Of a DNA stretch of 64,000 nt, positions 54,757-63,632 are shown in pieces. The DNA is taken from the NCBI RefSeq assembly GCF_025133575.1, contig NZ_CP104011.1:6022965-6086964 (forward strand), read 5' to 3'. A program made the position numbers and the translations under genes. Position 1 is the first letter of the stretch; each line of letters begins with the position of its first letter. The DNA is from Pseudomonas sp. GCEP-101. Lineage in GTDB: Bacteria > Pseudomonadota > Gammaproteobacteria > Pseudomonadales > Pseudomonadaceae. The notes beneath the pieces are model-generated. The model saw only the letters and a list, made by a program, of their open reading frames with translations, ran no database searches and was not told where the DNA came from.

Positions 54757-56513
54757 GCCACGCCTGGCCGCACCTGCTGCACCCGCTCTGGCTGATCCTG
54801 CTGCTGCCCCTTGGCTGGCTGCTGTGGAAGCTCTGGCACCGCGAACGCCGCGCCGGCCGCTGGCAATTGCTGCTGCCCCCGGCCTTCCACCCCTGGCTGC
54901 TGGCCGGCGGCAGTGGCCGGCATGAACGCCGCCCGTGGGTCTACCTCGGCATCGCCTGGCTGCTGGCCGTGCTCGCCCTGCTCGGCCCCAGCTGGCAGCA
55001 GGTGGAGCAACCGACCCTGGAGCGCAGCGACCCGCTGGTGGTGGTGCTGGAACTCACTCCGCAGATGCTCGCCACCGACCTCAAGCCCACGCGCCTGGAG
55101 CAGGCGCGGCACAAACTGCTGGACCTGCTGCAGAGCCGCAGCGACGCGCAGACGGCCATCGTCGTCTACGCCGGCAGCGCCCACACGCTCGTACCGCTGT
55201 CCAATGACCTGGGCACCGCGCGCAACCTGCTCGACGCGCTCAAGCCATCGATCATGCCCGAGCCCGGCCAGCGCGCCGACCTCGCAGTGGCCCAGGCCCG
55301 CCGCCTGCTGGACAACGGCGCCGAGGGCAACGGCCGCATCCTGCTGATCACCAGCGCGCTGGACGCCCGTGAACGCCAGGGCATCCGCCAGGCGCTCAAA
55401 GGCAAGGGCAAGGACCTGCTGCTGCTCGCCGTGGGTACCCCTGGCGGCGCGCCCATCGCCCAGGAGGACGGCACCTTCCTCAAGGACGACCAGGGCAACA
55501 TCCTCGTTCCGCGCCTGGACGAAGGCTCGCTGCGCGCCTTCGCCACCGACCTGGGCGGCCGTTTCCAGCGCCTGCGCGCCAACAGCGGCGACCTGCGCTC
55601 CCTCGGCCTGCTGGACAGCACCCAGGGCCTGCAAGTCAGCGAAGAGGACGCCCTGCTGCGCCTGCAACGCTGGGCCGACCAGGGTTACTGGCTGCTGTTG
55701 CCGCTGCTCCTGCTCGCCGCCTGCGCGGGCCGGCGCGGCTGGCTGTTCAGCCTGCCGCTGATGCTGCCGCTGCTGTGGGCGCCCCCGCAGGATGCCAACG
55801 CCTTCGAGCTCAACGACCTGTGGCTGCGCCCCGACCAGCAGGGCCAGCGCCTGCTCGATGCCGGGCGCCCCGCCGATGCTGCCGAGCGTTTCGAGGATTT
55901 CCGCTGGAAGGGCCTGGCGCTGTACCGCGCCGGCGATTATGTCGACGCCGCCCAGGCGTTCGCCCAGGGCGACGAGGCCGCCGACCACTACAACCGCGGC
56001 AATGCCCTGGCCCGGCAGAACGAGCTGGAAGCCGCCATCGACGCCTACGACCAGGCGCTGGAGCGCGACCCCGAACTGGAAGCCGCCCGGCGCAACAAGG
56101 CCCTGCTCGAAGACCTGCTGCGCCAGCGCAAGGACAACCCCGCCGGCAGCAACAGCGACCAGCCGCCGCCGCACAACCAGGACCCTGCGCAGAGCAGCGA
56201 TCCCCAGGCCGCCGCGCCTCAAGACCAGCAGCAGGAAGACGAGCACTCCGGCGAACGCGACTCGCAGCCGGCGCCGGCGGCGCAGAACCCATCGCAGGAT
56301 GCCGACCGCCCCGCCGCCAGCCAGAGCAACAGGCCCGGCGAGGACGCTCGCGAAGAAGCCGAAACCAACCCGGAGGATGCCGGTCCACTGGGTGACGAGC
56401 GCCGTCAGGCCCTGGAACAGTGGCTGCGGCAGATTCCCGACGACCCGTCCGAGCTATTGCGCCGCAAGTTCTGGTACCAGCAACAGCAGCAGCGCCAGGA
56501 ACCCACCCCATGA
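54753..56513 (+). CDS. VWA-TPR membrane protein (BatB/BatC-like fusion)
   Basis: 586 residues. N-terminal TM helices (LWLILLLPLGWLLWKLW; VYLGIAWLLAVLALLG), a VWA-like domain with the MIDAS residues changed (VVVLELTPQMLATD instead of DxSxS), a second TM pair (LLLPLLLLAACAGRRG) and a TPR stretch (ADHYNRGNALARQNELEAAI). The C-terminal 110 residues are Gln/Pro/Asp-rich and disordered. It combines roles of BatB and BatC. Starts with an ATGA overlap. Confidence 0.9.
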   Translation: MSHAWPHLLHPLWLILLLPLGWLLWKLWHRERRAGRWQLLLPPAFHPWLLAGGSGRHERRPWVYLGIAWLLAVLALLGPSWQQVEQPTLERSDPLVVVLELTPQMLATDLKPTRLEQARHKLLDLLQSRSDAQTAIVVYAGSAHTLVPLSNDLGTARNLLDALKPSIMPEPGQRADLAVAQARRLLDNGAEGNGRILLITSALDARERQGIRQALKGKGKDLLLLAVGTPGGAPIAQEDGTFLKDDQGNILVPRLDEGSLRAFATDLGGRFQRLRANSGDLRSLGLLDSTQGLQVSEEDALLRLQRWADQGYWLLLPLLLLAACAGRRGWLFSLPLMLPLLWAPPQDANAFELNDLWLRPDQQGQRLLDAGRPADAAERFEDFRWKGLALYRAGDYVDAAQAFAQGDEAADHYNRGNALARQNELEAAIDAYDQALERDPELEAARRNKALLEDLLRQRKDNPAGSNSDQPPPHNQDPAQSSDPQAAAPQDQQQEDEHSGERDSQPAPAAQNPSQDADRPAASQSNRPGEDAREEAETNPEDAGPLGDERRQALEQWLRQIPDDPSELLRRKFWYQQQQQRQEPTP

Positions 56514-58153
56514 AACGGCTGATCTGCCTGACCCTGCTCTGCCTCGCCGCGTTCCGCGCCGAGGCCAGCTTCACCGCCAGCGTCGACCGTGCGCGCCTGA
56601 ACCAGGGCGAGAGCGTCGAGCTGACGCTGGAGTCGGACGACCCCACGCTGTTCGGCAAGCCCGACCTCAAGCCGCTGGACGAGCGCTTCGTGGTGCTCGG
56701 CACGCGCCAGGTCAACCGCCTCACCACGCTCAACGGCAAGGCCCAGGCCACCACGCGCTGGATCATCACGCTGCAGCCGCGCAGCGAAGGCAAGGTGGAA
56801 ATCCCGCCGATCCACCTGGGCGGCAACACCAGCGAGCCGATCAGCCTCGAGGTGCTCAAGGCCGAGGACACTGCCGATGGCCAGAAGCTCGCCCCGGTGT
56901 TCATCGACGCCAGCGTCGACCGCGAGCAGAGCTGGGTGCAGGCCCAGGTCATTCTCACCCTGCGCATCTACCACTCGGTGTCGCTGTACGACGACAGCAG
57001 CCTCAGCCCGCTGCGCATGAACGACGCCCGCGTCGAGCAGCTGGGCGAGCCGCGCACCTACGAAAAAGTCATCAACGGCGTGCGCCACGGCGTGATCGAG
57101 GTGCGCTACGCGATCTTCCCGCAGAAGAGCGGCACGCTGGAAATCCCCGGTCAGACCTTCAACGCCACCCAGGTCGCCCAGGGCCGCAACGACGCCTACA
57201 ACCCCTTCGGCCCGCCGCCGGGCAAGCAGGTGCGGGTGATCTCGCCGAGCATCCCCCTGGAGGTCGACCCCAAGCCCGCCGATTACCCGAAGGACGCCCC
57301 CTGGCTGCCGGCCCGCTCGCTCAGCCTGAGCGAAACCTGGAGCCCGCAGCCCGAGCAAGCCAAGGCCGGCGAGTCGCTCACGCGCAACATCATGCTGCGC
57401 GTGGAGGGGCTGTCCAGCGCGCAACTGCCGCCGCTGCCGATCAGCCTGCCCGACAATCTGCGCCACTACCCGGACCAGCCACAGCTGGCCAATGAAGCCA
57501 GCGACCAGGGCATGATCGGCAGCCGCGAGGAGCGCGAGGCGCTGATCGCCGACAAGGCCGGGCCGGTGGAGCTGCCGCCGGTGGAGGTGGTCTGGTGGAA
57601 TACCCAGGAGCGCCGCGTCGAGCGCACCAGCCTGCCGGCGCGCACCCTGCAGGTGGCCGCGAACGCGCAACTGGAAGAGCACACCGACACCCCCGCCGCC
57701 CCCAGCGAAACGACGGTCAGCGATGTACTGCTGTGGCCCTGGCAGCTCGCCTGTGCGCTGCTCAGCCTGACCACCCTGCTCGGCTTCGGCCTCTGGTGGC
57801 GCGCCCGCAGCCAGCCGGCGGTGATCCGCGTGGCGCCAGCCGGCCCGAGCACCCGCACGCTGCTGGATGAACTGCGCCGCGCCTGCCAGGCCAACGACCC
57901 GCACGCCACCCGCCAGGCCCTGGATGCCTGGGCACGGCAGCAACCGGAAACCCTGGCCGACATGGCGGCGCGTTTCGTGCCGCTGTCCGATGCGCTCGAC
58001 GGCCTCAACGGTGCGCTCTACAGCGACAGCGAAGGCGGGCGCAACTGGCAGGGCGAGGACCTCTGGCGCGCCATCCGCACCCTGCCCGGCGCCGATCCGG
58101 ACACCCCGCCAGCGGCGGAAGCCAGCAGCCTGCCGACGCTGTACCCGCGCTGA
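56510..58153 (+). CDS. BatD-family protein
   Basis: 547 residues. Signal peptide (MKRLICLTLLCLAAFRAEA), large periplasmic beta-rich domain (FTASVDRARLNQGESVELTLES, RVVTLNGK-like segments), and a TM helix (LACALLSLTTLLGFGLWW) with a cytoplasmic tail. BatD partners the VWA proteins of MoxR operons. Start overlaps the preceding stop by 4 bases. Last gene of the operon. Confidence 0.9.
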   Translation: MKRLICLTLLCLAAFRAEASFTASVDRARLNQGESVELTLESDDPTLFGKPDLKPLDERFVVLGTRQVNRLTTLNGKAQATTRWIITLQPRSEGKVEIPPIHLGGNTSEPISLEVLKAEDTADGQKLAPVFIDASVDREQSWVQAQVILTLRIYHSVSLYDDSSLSPLRMNDARVEQLGEPRTYEKVINGVRHGVIEVRYAIFPQKSGTLEIPGQTFNATQVAQGRNDAYNPFGPPPGKQVRVISPSIPLEVDPKPADYPKDAPWLPARSLSLSETWSPQPEQAKAGESLTRNIMLRVEGLSSAQLPPLPISLPDNLRHYPDQPQLANEASDQGMIGSREEREALIADKAGPVELPPVEVVWWNTQERRVERTSLPARTLQVAANAQLEEHTDTPAAPSETTVSDVLLWPWQLACALLSLTTLLGFGLWWRARSQPAVIRVAPAGPSTRTLLDELRRACQANDPHATRQALDAWARQQPETLADMAARFVPLSDALDGLNGALYSDSEGGRNWQGEDLWRAIRTLPGADPDTPPAAEASSLPTLYPR

Positions 58154-58190
58154 CGGCTATGCTGGAGGCATCCCCGTCCGAGGTGCCTCC

Positions 58191-59279
58191 ATGCGTTGCA
58201 ACCGGCTGATTTCCACGCTGGCCGCCGGCCTGCTGTCGATCTGCACTCTCTCCCTGAACGCCGCCCAGATCCTGCCGCCGCCCCAGCCGCTGCAAGGCCC
58301 CGGCGGCTCGCACTATGCCCACGCCGATGTGCGCCAGTGGCACTTCGCGGCCGACGGCAACGAATACTGGGTATTCACCCCGGACCGCCCCGCCCCGTCC
58401 AGCGCGCCGGTGGTGGTGTTCACCCACGGCTGGAGCGTGATGCAGCCGGACCTGTACCGCGCCTGGATCGAGCACATCGTCCGCCGTGGCGCCATCCTCA
58501 TCTACCCACGCTACCAGGCCACCCTGAAGACACCGGCCGCGGAGTTCCTGCCCAACGCCGCCGACGCCGTGCGCCACGCCGTGGCCGATCTGCGGGCAGG
58601 CAAGCTGGGCGTGAAGCCGGAGCTGGAGCACGTGGCCTATCTCGGGCACTCCGCGGGAGGGCTGATCGCCAGCGGCCTGGCGGCGTCCTGGCAACGTCTG
58701 GGCGTGCCCACGCCGCGCGCGCTGATGGCCGTGGAGCCGGGCAGGAGCAGCGGCCAGCGCTGGCGACAGGTGCCGCTGGAGCCGCTGGCGGACATTCCCA
58801 CCGGCACCCTGTTGCTGGCGGTCTGTGGCGACGAGGACGAGCGCGTCGCCTGCGACGACGCCCGCCGCATCTACGGAGAAAGCACCCAGGTCGCGGCGCG
58901 CGACAAGGACCTGCTCCTGCTGCGCAGCGACCGCCACGGCAGCCCGCCGCTGCTGGCCAATCACGCCGCCCCCACCGCCCCGCGCTTCGACCCGCGCTAC
59001 CCGCCCAGCGACTCCTCCAGCTGGCTGCTCAATCGTGTGCAGGAACGTGTGAAGCAACGGCTCAAGCAGGGACAGCCCTCGGCGCACAATGCCCTGGCCA
59101 CCGACGCAATGGACTGGTTCGGGCCCTGGAAGCTGTTCGATGCATTGTGCGACACCGCCTTTTACGGCCAGGACCGCGACTACGCCCTGGGCGGCGGGCC
59201 GGCCCAGCTGTCCATGGGACGCTGGAGCGACGGGACGCCGGTGAAGGCGATTCAGCGGTTGTCCCAATCCGCCCCCTGA
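58191..59279 (+). CDS. Alpha/beta hydrolase, secreted
   Basis: 362 residues. Signal peptide (MRCNRLISTLAAGLLSICTLSLNA) then an alpha/beta hydrolase fold: VVVFTHGWSV oxyanion segment and nucleophile elbow YLGHSAGGLIA; the acid and histidine could be D in DEDERVACDD and H in DRHGSPPLL. Family not resolved, possibly a periplasmic lipase/esterase. GAGGTG ahead of the ATG. 37 bases after batD, may be read through. Confidence 0.8.
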   Translation: MRCNRLISTLAAGLLSICTLSLNAAQILPPPQPLQGPGGSHYAHADVRQWHFAADGNEYWVFTPDRPAPSSAPVVVFTHGWSVMQPDLYRAWIEHIVRRGAILIYPRYQATLKTPAAEFLPNAADAVRHAVADLRAGKLGVKPELEHVAYLGHSAGGLIASGLAASWQRLGVPTPRALMAVEPGRSSGQRWRQVPLEPLADIPTGTLLLAVCGDEDERVACDDARRIYGESTQVAARDKDLLLLRSDRHGSPPLLANHAAPTAPRFDPRYPPSDSSSWLLNRVQERVKQRLKQGQPSAHNALATDAMDWFGPWKLFDALCDTAFYGQDRDYALGGGPAQLSMGRWSDGTPVKAIQRLSQSAP

Positions 59280-59370
59280 TGTTCCGGGCGCCTGGTGGGT
59301 TGGCGAGCAAGGGCCAGGCGCCCCCTCGTTCCTACGAAGAGCCCAACCGATCCGGATTTGGCTCTTAGCG

Positions 59371-59660
59371 ACTTCCAGAGAAATGTCCGCACGCGCCGAA
59401 TGCCCCGTTCAGGAGGCCGAGCGGAAGCGGAGTTTCAGGGGTTGAGCGGCATGGATGCCGCGAGAGCGGCGATGGGCCAGGGATGGCCCTTCGACGCGCG
59501 CCCCTGAAACTTCGCTGGAGCGAGGGCATTTTTCGCCCCAAGCGAAAAACCGGATGTCGGGGCAAGCCTTCTTGATTACTTCTTCGGCGTTTGGAAGAAG
59601 TGACTCGCCCGAGGGGGCGAAACACGGAACCTGCGCGTACGCCGAAGCGACGCAGAAAAC
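59371..59660. repeat. Mid-sized dispersed Pseudomonas intergenic repeat
   Basis: Contains GCCGAGCGGAAGCGGAGTTT, TTTTTCGCCCCAAGCGAAAA, and GAAGTGACTCGCCCGAGGGG in this order with several hairpins. These strings recur across Pseudomonas genomes, known to me only from memory. No transposase is encoded. Boundaries approximate. Confidence 0.6.
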
Positions 59661-59724
59661 ACCCCAGTCGACGCAGCAAGCTGCAACACCGGAGCAAGAG
59701 AAAGCGCCGGCCCTGCCGGCGGAT

Positions 59725-59746
59725 CGCGGGCGTGGCCCGCTCCTAC
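59725..59746. repeat. Single REP unit, CGCGGGC variant
   Basis: TCGCGGGCGTGGCCCGCTCCTAC, matching the solitary unit at 45122 but for one base. Confidence 0.6.
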
Positions 59747-59777
59747 AGGGGAGTCGCCGGGGGCGGAACCGATCCCA

Positions 59778-60194
59778 TCAGCCGGCAGAGTTCTCCATCA
59801 CCGCGCCCTTGAACACATCGTCCAGCGGCACCTGGTAGCCGATGGCGAGTCGGTTGGTCTCGTTGGCCATCGCCACCACCGCCATCAGCTCGCCAAGCAT
59901 GGCGTCGTCCATGCCGGCCTTGCGCGCCGCTGCGCCGTGGGAGCCAATGCAGTAGTTGCAGTTGTTGGTGACGCTGACGGCAACATAGATCAGCTCCTTC
60001 ACCAGCGGGTCCAGCTGCCCCGGCCCCATCACCTGCTTGAGGCTTTCCCAGGTGCGCTGGAGGGTCTGCGGATGGTTGGCCAGGGCCTTCCAGAAGTTGT
60101 TCACCCAGTCGATCTTGCGGGTCGCCATGATGTCGTCATAGACGGCCCGGACTTCGGGACTGGCGTCGGCGTATTCGATGAGCTGGAAGGACAT
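59778..60194 (-). CDS. Carboxymuconolactone decarboxylase family (AhpD-like)
   Basis: 138 residues. CxxC with following His in NNCNYCIGSHGAAARKAGM is the AhpD-type redox site, and YIAVSVTN precedes it. Members act as alkylhydroperoxidases or decarboxylases. Start MSFQLIEY with AGGAGA. It faces a secreted cyclase-family gene across 112 bases. Confidence 0.88.
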   Translation of the reverse strand: MSFQLIEYADASPEVRAVYDDIMATRKIDWVNNFWKALANHPQTLQRTWESLKQVMGPGQLDPLVKELIYVAVSVTNNCNYCIGSHGAAARKAGMDDAMLGELMAVVAMANETNRLAIGYQVPLDDVFKGAVMENSAG

Positions 60195-60306
60195 GGTATC
60201 TCCTAACGAAAAGGAATAAGAAAAGCAGAATTCAGAATTGGTAGGCGGGTCGAGCGATGGAGAAAGATAAGGCGCTTTCTCCCATCCCCGTCAAGGAATC
60301 AGACCC

Positions 60307-61104
60307 ATGCAACGCCTCCCCGCCCTGCTCTTCGCCGCCGCCCTGCTGCCTGCCGCGAGCCAGGCCGCCCAGCCCGGCCTGTGGGATACCTACGCCAGCC
60401 TCAAGCAACACAACTGGGTCGACCTGACCCACTCCTTCGACAGCGACACCCCGCACTGGAAAGGCTTCGAGCCCATGGGCCGCAAGACGCTCTACACCGT
60501 GGACAAGGACGGCTTCCAGGTGGAGCTGTACAGCCACGTCGGCCAGTGGGGCACCCATGTCGACCCGCCGGTGCACTTCCACAAGGGCCTGCGCAGCGTC
60601 GACCAGATCGACGTGAAGGAGCAGTTCCTGCCGCTGGTGGTGTTCGACATCCATGAGCAGGTGGCGAAGAACCCCGACTACGTGCTCACCCTGGCCGACG
60701 TGAAGGCCTGGGAAGCCAAGCATGGCGCGGTACCCGAAGGCGCCTTCGCGGCGCTGCGCACCGACTGGTCCAAGCGCTGGCCGGACCAGGCGAAGATGCA
60801 GAACCAGGACGCCAAGGGCGTGGCGCACTATCCGGGCTGGAGCAAGGAGGCGCTGGTGTACCTGTACGAGACGCGCAAGATCACCGCGTCCGGGCACGAG
60901 ACCACCGACACCGATCCGGGCATCGCCACCACCAAGGACGATTATTCGCTGGAGTCCTACATCCTGGGCACCAACCACTACCAGATCGAGCTGCTCGCCA
61001 ACCTCGACCAGGTGCCCGAAGCGGGCGCGCTGGCGGTGGTGAGCTTCCCGAAGATCGCCCAGGGCACGGGCTTCCCGGCGCGGGTGTTTGCCATACTGCC
61101 GTGA
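60307..61104 (+). CDS. Secreted cyclase-family (kynurenine formamidase-like) hydrolase
   Basis: 265 residues. Signal peptide (MQRLPALLFAAALLPAASQA) then the PF04199 metal motif GTHVDPPVHF. Additional His residues in DLTHSFDSDTPHW. Enzymes of this family hydrolyse N-formylkynurenine or cyclic amides; the signal peptide shows a periplasmic job. Preceded by AGGAA. Followed by REP and terminator. Confidence 0.85.
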   Translation: MQRLPALLFAAALLPAASQAAQPGLWDTYASLKQHNWVDLTHSFDSDTPHWKGFEPMGRKTLYTVDKDGFQVELYSHVGQWGTHVDPPVHFHKGLRSVDQIDVKEQFLPLVVFDIHEQVAKNPDYVLTLADVKAWEAKHGAVPEGAFAALRTDWSKRWPDQAKMQNQDAKGVAHYPGWSKEALVYLYETRKITASGHETTDTDPGIATTKDDYSLESYILGTNHYQIELLANLDQVPEAGALAVVSFPKIAQGTGFPARVFAILP

Positions 61105-61112
61105 CAGCGTTT

Positions 61113-61179
61113 GTAGGAGCGAGCTTGCTCGCGAACCAGCCGCTGCAGCGAAGCTGTTCGCGAGCAAGCTCGCTCCTAC
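61113..61179. repeat. REP pair, tail to tail
   Basis: GTAGGAGCGAGCTTGCTCGC and its complement GCGAGCAAGCTCGCTCCTAC with a 27-base middle; arms are exact. Right after the cyclase gene. Confidence 0.85.
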
Positions 61180-61188
61180 GAAGAGCAT

Positions 61189-61220
61189 AAAAAAACGCGG
61201 CCCGAAGGCCGCGTTTTTTT
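61189..61220. terminator. Bidirectional terminator
   Basis: AAAAAACGCGGCC-CGAA-GGCCGCGTTTTTTT between convergent genes. Confidence 0.9.
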
Positions 61221-61236
61221 ATGGCTGGAGCGTCGA

Positions 61237-63618
61237 TCAGTGCACCAGGATCGACGCCTTCTTCTGACGCACCTTCTCCGGGTTGATCAGGAAGCGCGCC
61301 AGCGCCGGCAGCAGCCAGAGCGCGCCGAACATGTTCCAGAGGAGCATGAAGGTCAGCATCAGGCCCATGTCGGCCTGGAACTTGATCGCCGAGAAGATCC
61401 AGGTGGCGACGCCGATGGCCAGGCACAGGCCGGTGAACAGCACGGCCTTGCCGGTGGACTTCAGGGTCTCGTAGTAGGCCTCCTGCAGGGACAGGCCCTG
61501 GCGCAGGAAAGACTCCAGGCGGGTATAGATGTAGATGCCGTAGTCCACCCCGATCCCCACGCCCAGGGCGATCACCGGCAGGGTCGCCACCTTCACGCCG
61601 ATGCCCAGGGTGGCCATCAGCGCGTTGCCCAGCACCGAGGTGAGGATCAGCGGCAGCACGATGCACAGGGTCGCGGCGAAGGAGCGGAAGGTGATCAGGC
61701 ACATCACCGCCACGCAGATGTACACCAGGATCAGGATGGTCAGTTCCGAGTGCTTGATCACGTCGTTGGTGGCGGCCTCGATACCGGCGTTACCGGCGGC
61801 GAGCTTGAACTTCAGGTCGTCCTTCTCGTTGGCCTTGGCGAAATCCTGCACGACGGCCACGGCGCGGTCGAGGGTCTCGGCCTTGTGGTCGTTGAGGAAC
61901 ACCAGCAGGGGCGCCAGCGAGCAGTTGCTGTTGAACAGGCCTTCGGCGCGGCTGATGGAGTTGTTCAGCACGTCCTGGTTGCGCGACAGCGACTCCCACT
62001 TCAGGTTGCCTTCGTTCATGCCCTTGATCATCTGCTTGGAGACGGTGACCAGGGAGATGGCCGACTGCACGCCCTGGGTGTTCTCCAGGCGCCAGGCCAG
62101 CTCGTCGATGGCGGACAGGGTGCGGTGGGTGGAGCAGCCTTCGGCCTCGGACGCCACCATCACCACCAGTACGTCGGAGCTGGTGGAGTAGTTGCGGATG
62201 ATGAAGTCGTTGTCCAGGTTGTAGCGCGAGTCCGGACGCAGTTCCGGCGCGCCCTGGTCGAGGTCGCCGATCTTCAGGTGATGGCCCTGCCACATGCCGC
62301 CGGCGAACATCGCCAGGGCGATGACCACGGAGATGGGCGCCACCGACGGGCTGGCGAAGTTGGACAGTGCGCGCCAGAAGGGATGGTCGCGCACGGCGTC
62401 TTCCTTGCTGCGCTGCACCGCCTTCTTGCTGATGCCGATGTAGGAGATGGCGACCGGCAGCAGGATCAGGTTGGTGAACACGATCACCGCCACGCCGATG
62501 GAGGCGCCGATGGCCAGTTCGCGGATCACGCCGATGTCGATCACCAACAGGGTGATGAAGCCGACGGCGTCCGCGAGGATCGCGATCATGCCCGGCAGGA
62601 ACAGCTGGCGGAAGGTGCGGCGGGCGGCCAGCAGCGGGGTTTCCGCGTCACTGGACTGCAGGGCGATACCGTTGATCTTCTGCACGCCGTGGGAAATGCC
62701 GATGGCGAAGATCAGGAACGGCACTAGCATCGAGTACGGGTCCAGCCCGAAGCCGATCAGGTGCAGGATGCCCAGCTGCCAGATCACCGCCACCAGGGTG
62801 GTGGACAGCACGGCGATGGTGGAGCGCACGCACTTGGTGAACCACAGCAGCAGCACCAGGGTGATGACGAAGCAGATACCGAAGAAGCCGACCACCATCA
62901 GCAGGCCGTCGATCAGGTCGCCGACCTTCTTGGCGAAGCCGGTGATGTGGATCTTCACGTTGGGGTTCTGCAGCTGGTACTTGTCGCGGATCTTCTCTTC
63001 CAGCTCATGGGAGAACTGGCGGTAGTCCAGCTTCATCAGCTTGCCCTGGTCCTTCGGGTCCGGGTAGACCTCCAGCAGCGGCACGTCGACGATGCTCGAC
63101 TTGAAGTTGTTGGCCACCAGGCGGCCGATCTGGCCGGACTTGAGCACGTTGTTGCGCAGCAGGTCCAGGGCCTTGGCGGAACCGTCGTAGGTCTGCGGGA
63201 TCACTTCGCCACCGGCGAAGCCTTCCTCGGTCACCTCGGTCCAGCGCACGCTCGGGCTCCACAGCGACTTCATGCCGGAACGGTCGACGCCGGGGATGTA
63301 GAAGACCTCGTCATGGATCTGCCGCAGCGTCTCCATGTATTCCTTGGTGAAGATGTCGCCGTTCACCGCTTCCACCGAGATGCGCACGGTGTTGCCGAGG
63401 TTGGCCAGGTCGTTGCGGTGCTCCAGCATGTTCTGGATGAACGGGTGCTGCAGCGGGATCATCTTCTCGAAGCTGGTGGACGGGCGCACCTGCGTGGCCG
63501 ACCAGGCGAGGAAGAGGGTCACCAGCAGGCACGCGATGATCACGAACGGCCGGTGGGTGAAGATGATGCGTTCCAGGAAAGTCGCCTTGTCCTGTTGATG
63601 CTTGTTCAGAGCGTTCAT
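61237..63618 (-). CDS. RND/MMPL-family transporter
   Basis: 793 residues, about 12 TM helices in two blocks: N-terminal TM1 (FVIIACLLVTLFLAW), a large periplasmic loop, then TM block with IFAIGISHGVQKING and a second loop before the C-terminal block with GVGIGVDYGIYIYTRLE. It is the MMPL/HpnN-type lipid transporter class and lacks the HAE-type periplasmic repeats. GGGGAG ahead of the ATG. 14 bases after the YCF48-like gene; clearly the same operon. Confidence 0.9.
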   Translation of the reverse strand: MNALNKHQQDKATFLERIIFTHRPFVIIACLLVTLFLAWSATQVRPSTSFEKMIPLQHPFIQNMLEHRNDLANLGNTVRISVEAVNGDIFTKEYMETLRQIHDEVFYIPGVDRSGMKSLWSPSVRWTEVTEEGFAGGEVIPQTYDGSAKALDLLRNNVLKSGQIGRLVANNFKSSIVDVPLLEVYPDPKDQGKLMKLDYRQFSHELEEKIRDKYQLQNPNVKIHITGFAKKVGDLIDGLLMVVGFFGICFVITLVLLLWFTKCVRSTIAVLSTTLVAVIWQLGILHLIGFGLDPYSMLVPFLIFAIGISHGVQKINGIALQSSDAETPLLAARRTFRQLFLPGMIAILADAVGFITLLVIDIGVIRELAIGASIGVAVIVFTNLILLPVAISYIGISKKAVQRSKEDAVRDHPFWRALSNFASPSVAPISVVIALAMFAGGMWQGHHLKIGDLDQGAPELRPDSRYNLDNDFIIRNYSTSSDVLVVMVASEAEGCSTHRTLSAIDELAWRLENTQGVQSAISLVTVSKQMIKGMNEGNLKWESLSRNQDVLNNSISRAEGLFNSNCSLAPLLVFLNDHKAETLDRAVAVVQDFAKANEKDDLKFKLAAGNAGIEAATNDVIKHSELTILILVYICVAVMCLITFRSFAATLCIVLPLILTSVLGNALMATLGIGVKVATLPVIALGVGIGVDYGIYIYTRLESFLRQGLSLQEAYYETLKSTGKAVLFTGLCLAIGVATWIFSAIKFQADMGLMLTFMLLWNMFGALWLLPALARFLINPEKVRQKKASILVH

Positions 63619-63632
63619 TGCGGCTCCCCGGC

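Larger units (their letters stand above)
59280..59777. other. Repeat-rich intergenic region
   Basis: About 500 bases without a supported gene. Contains a degenerate REP-like end, a mid-sized dispersed repeat, and a single REP unit. Short frames inside it are not genes. Confidence 0.6.

Noticed and set aside
59371-59838. Arg-rich frames in the repeat block
   Set aside because: They overlap known-style dispersed repeat strings and have no start signals or homology.
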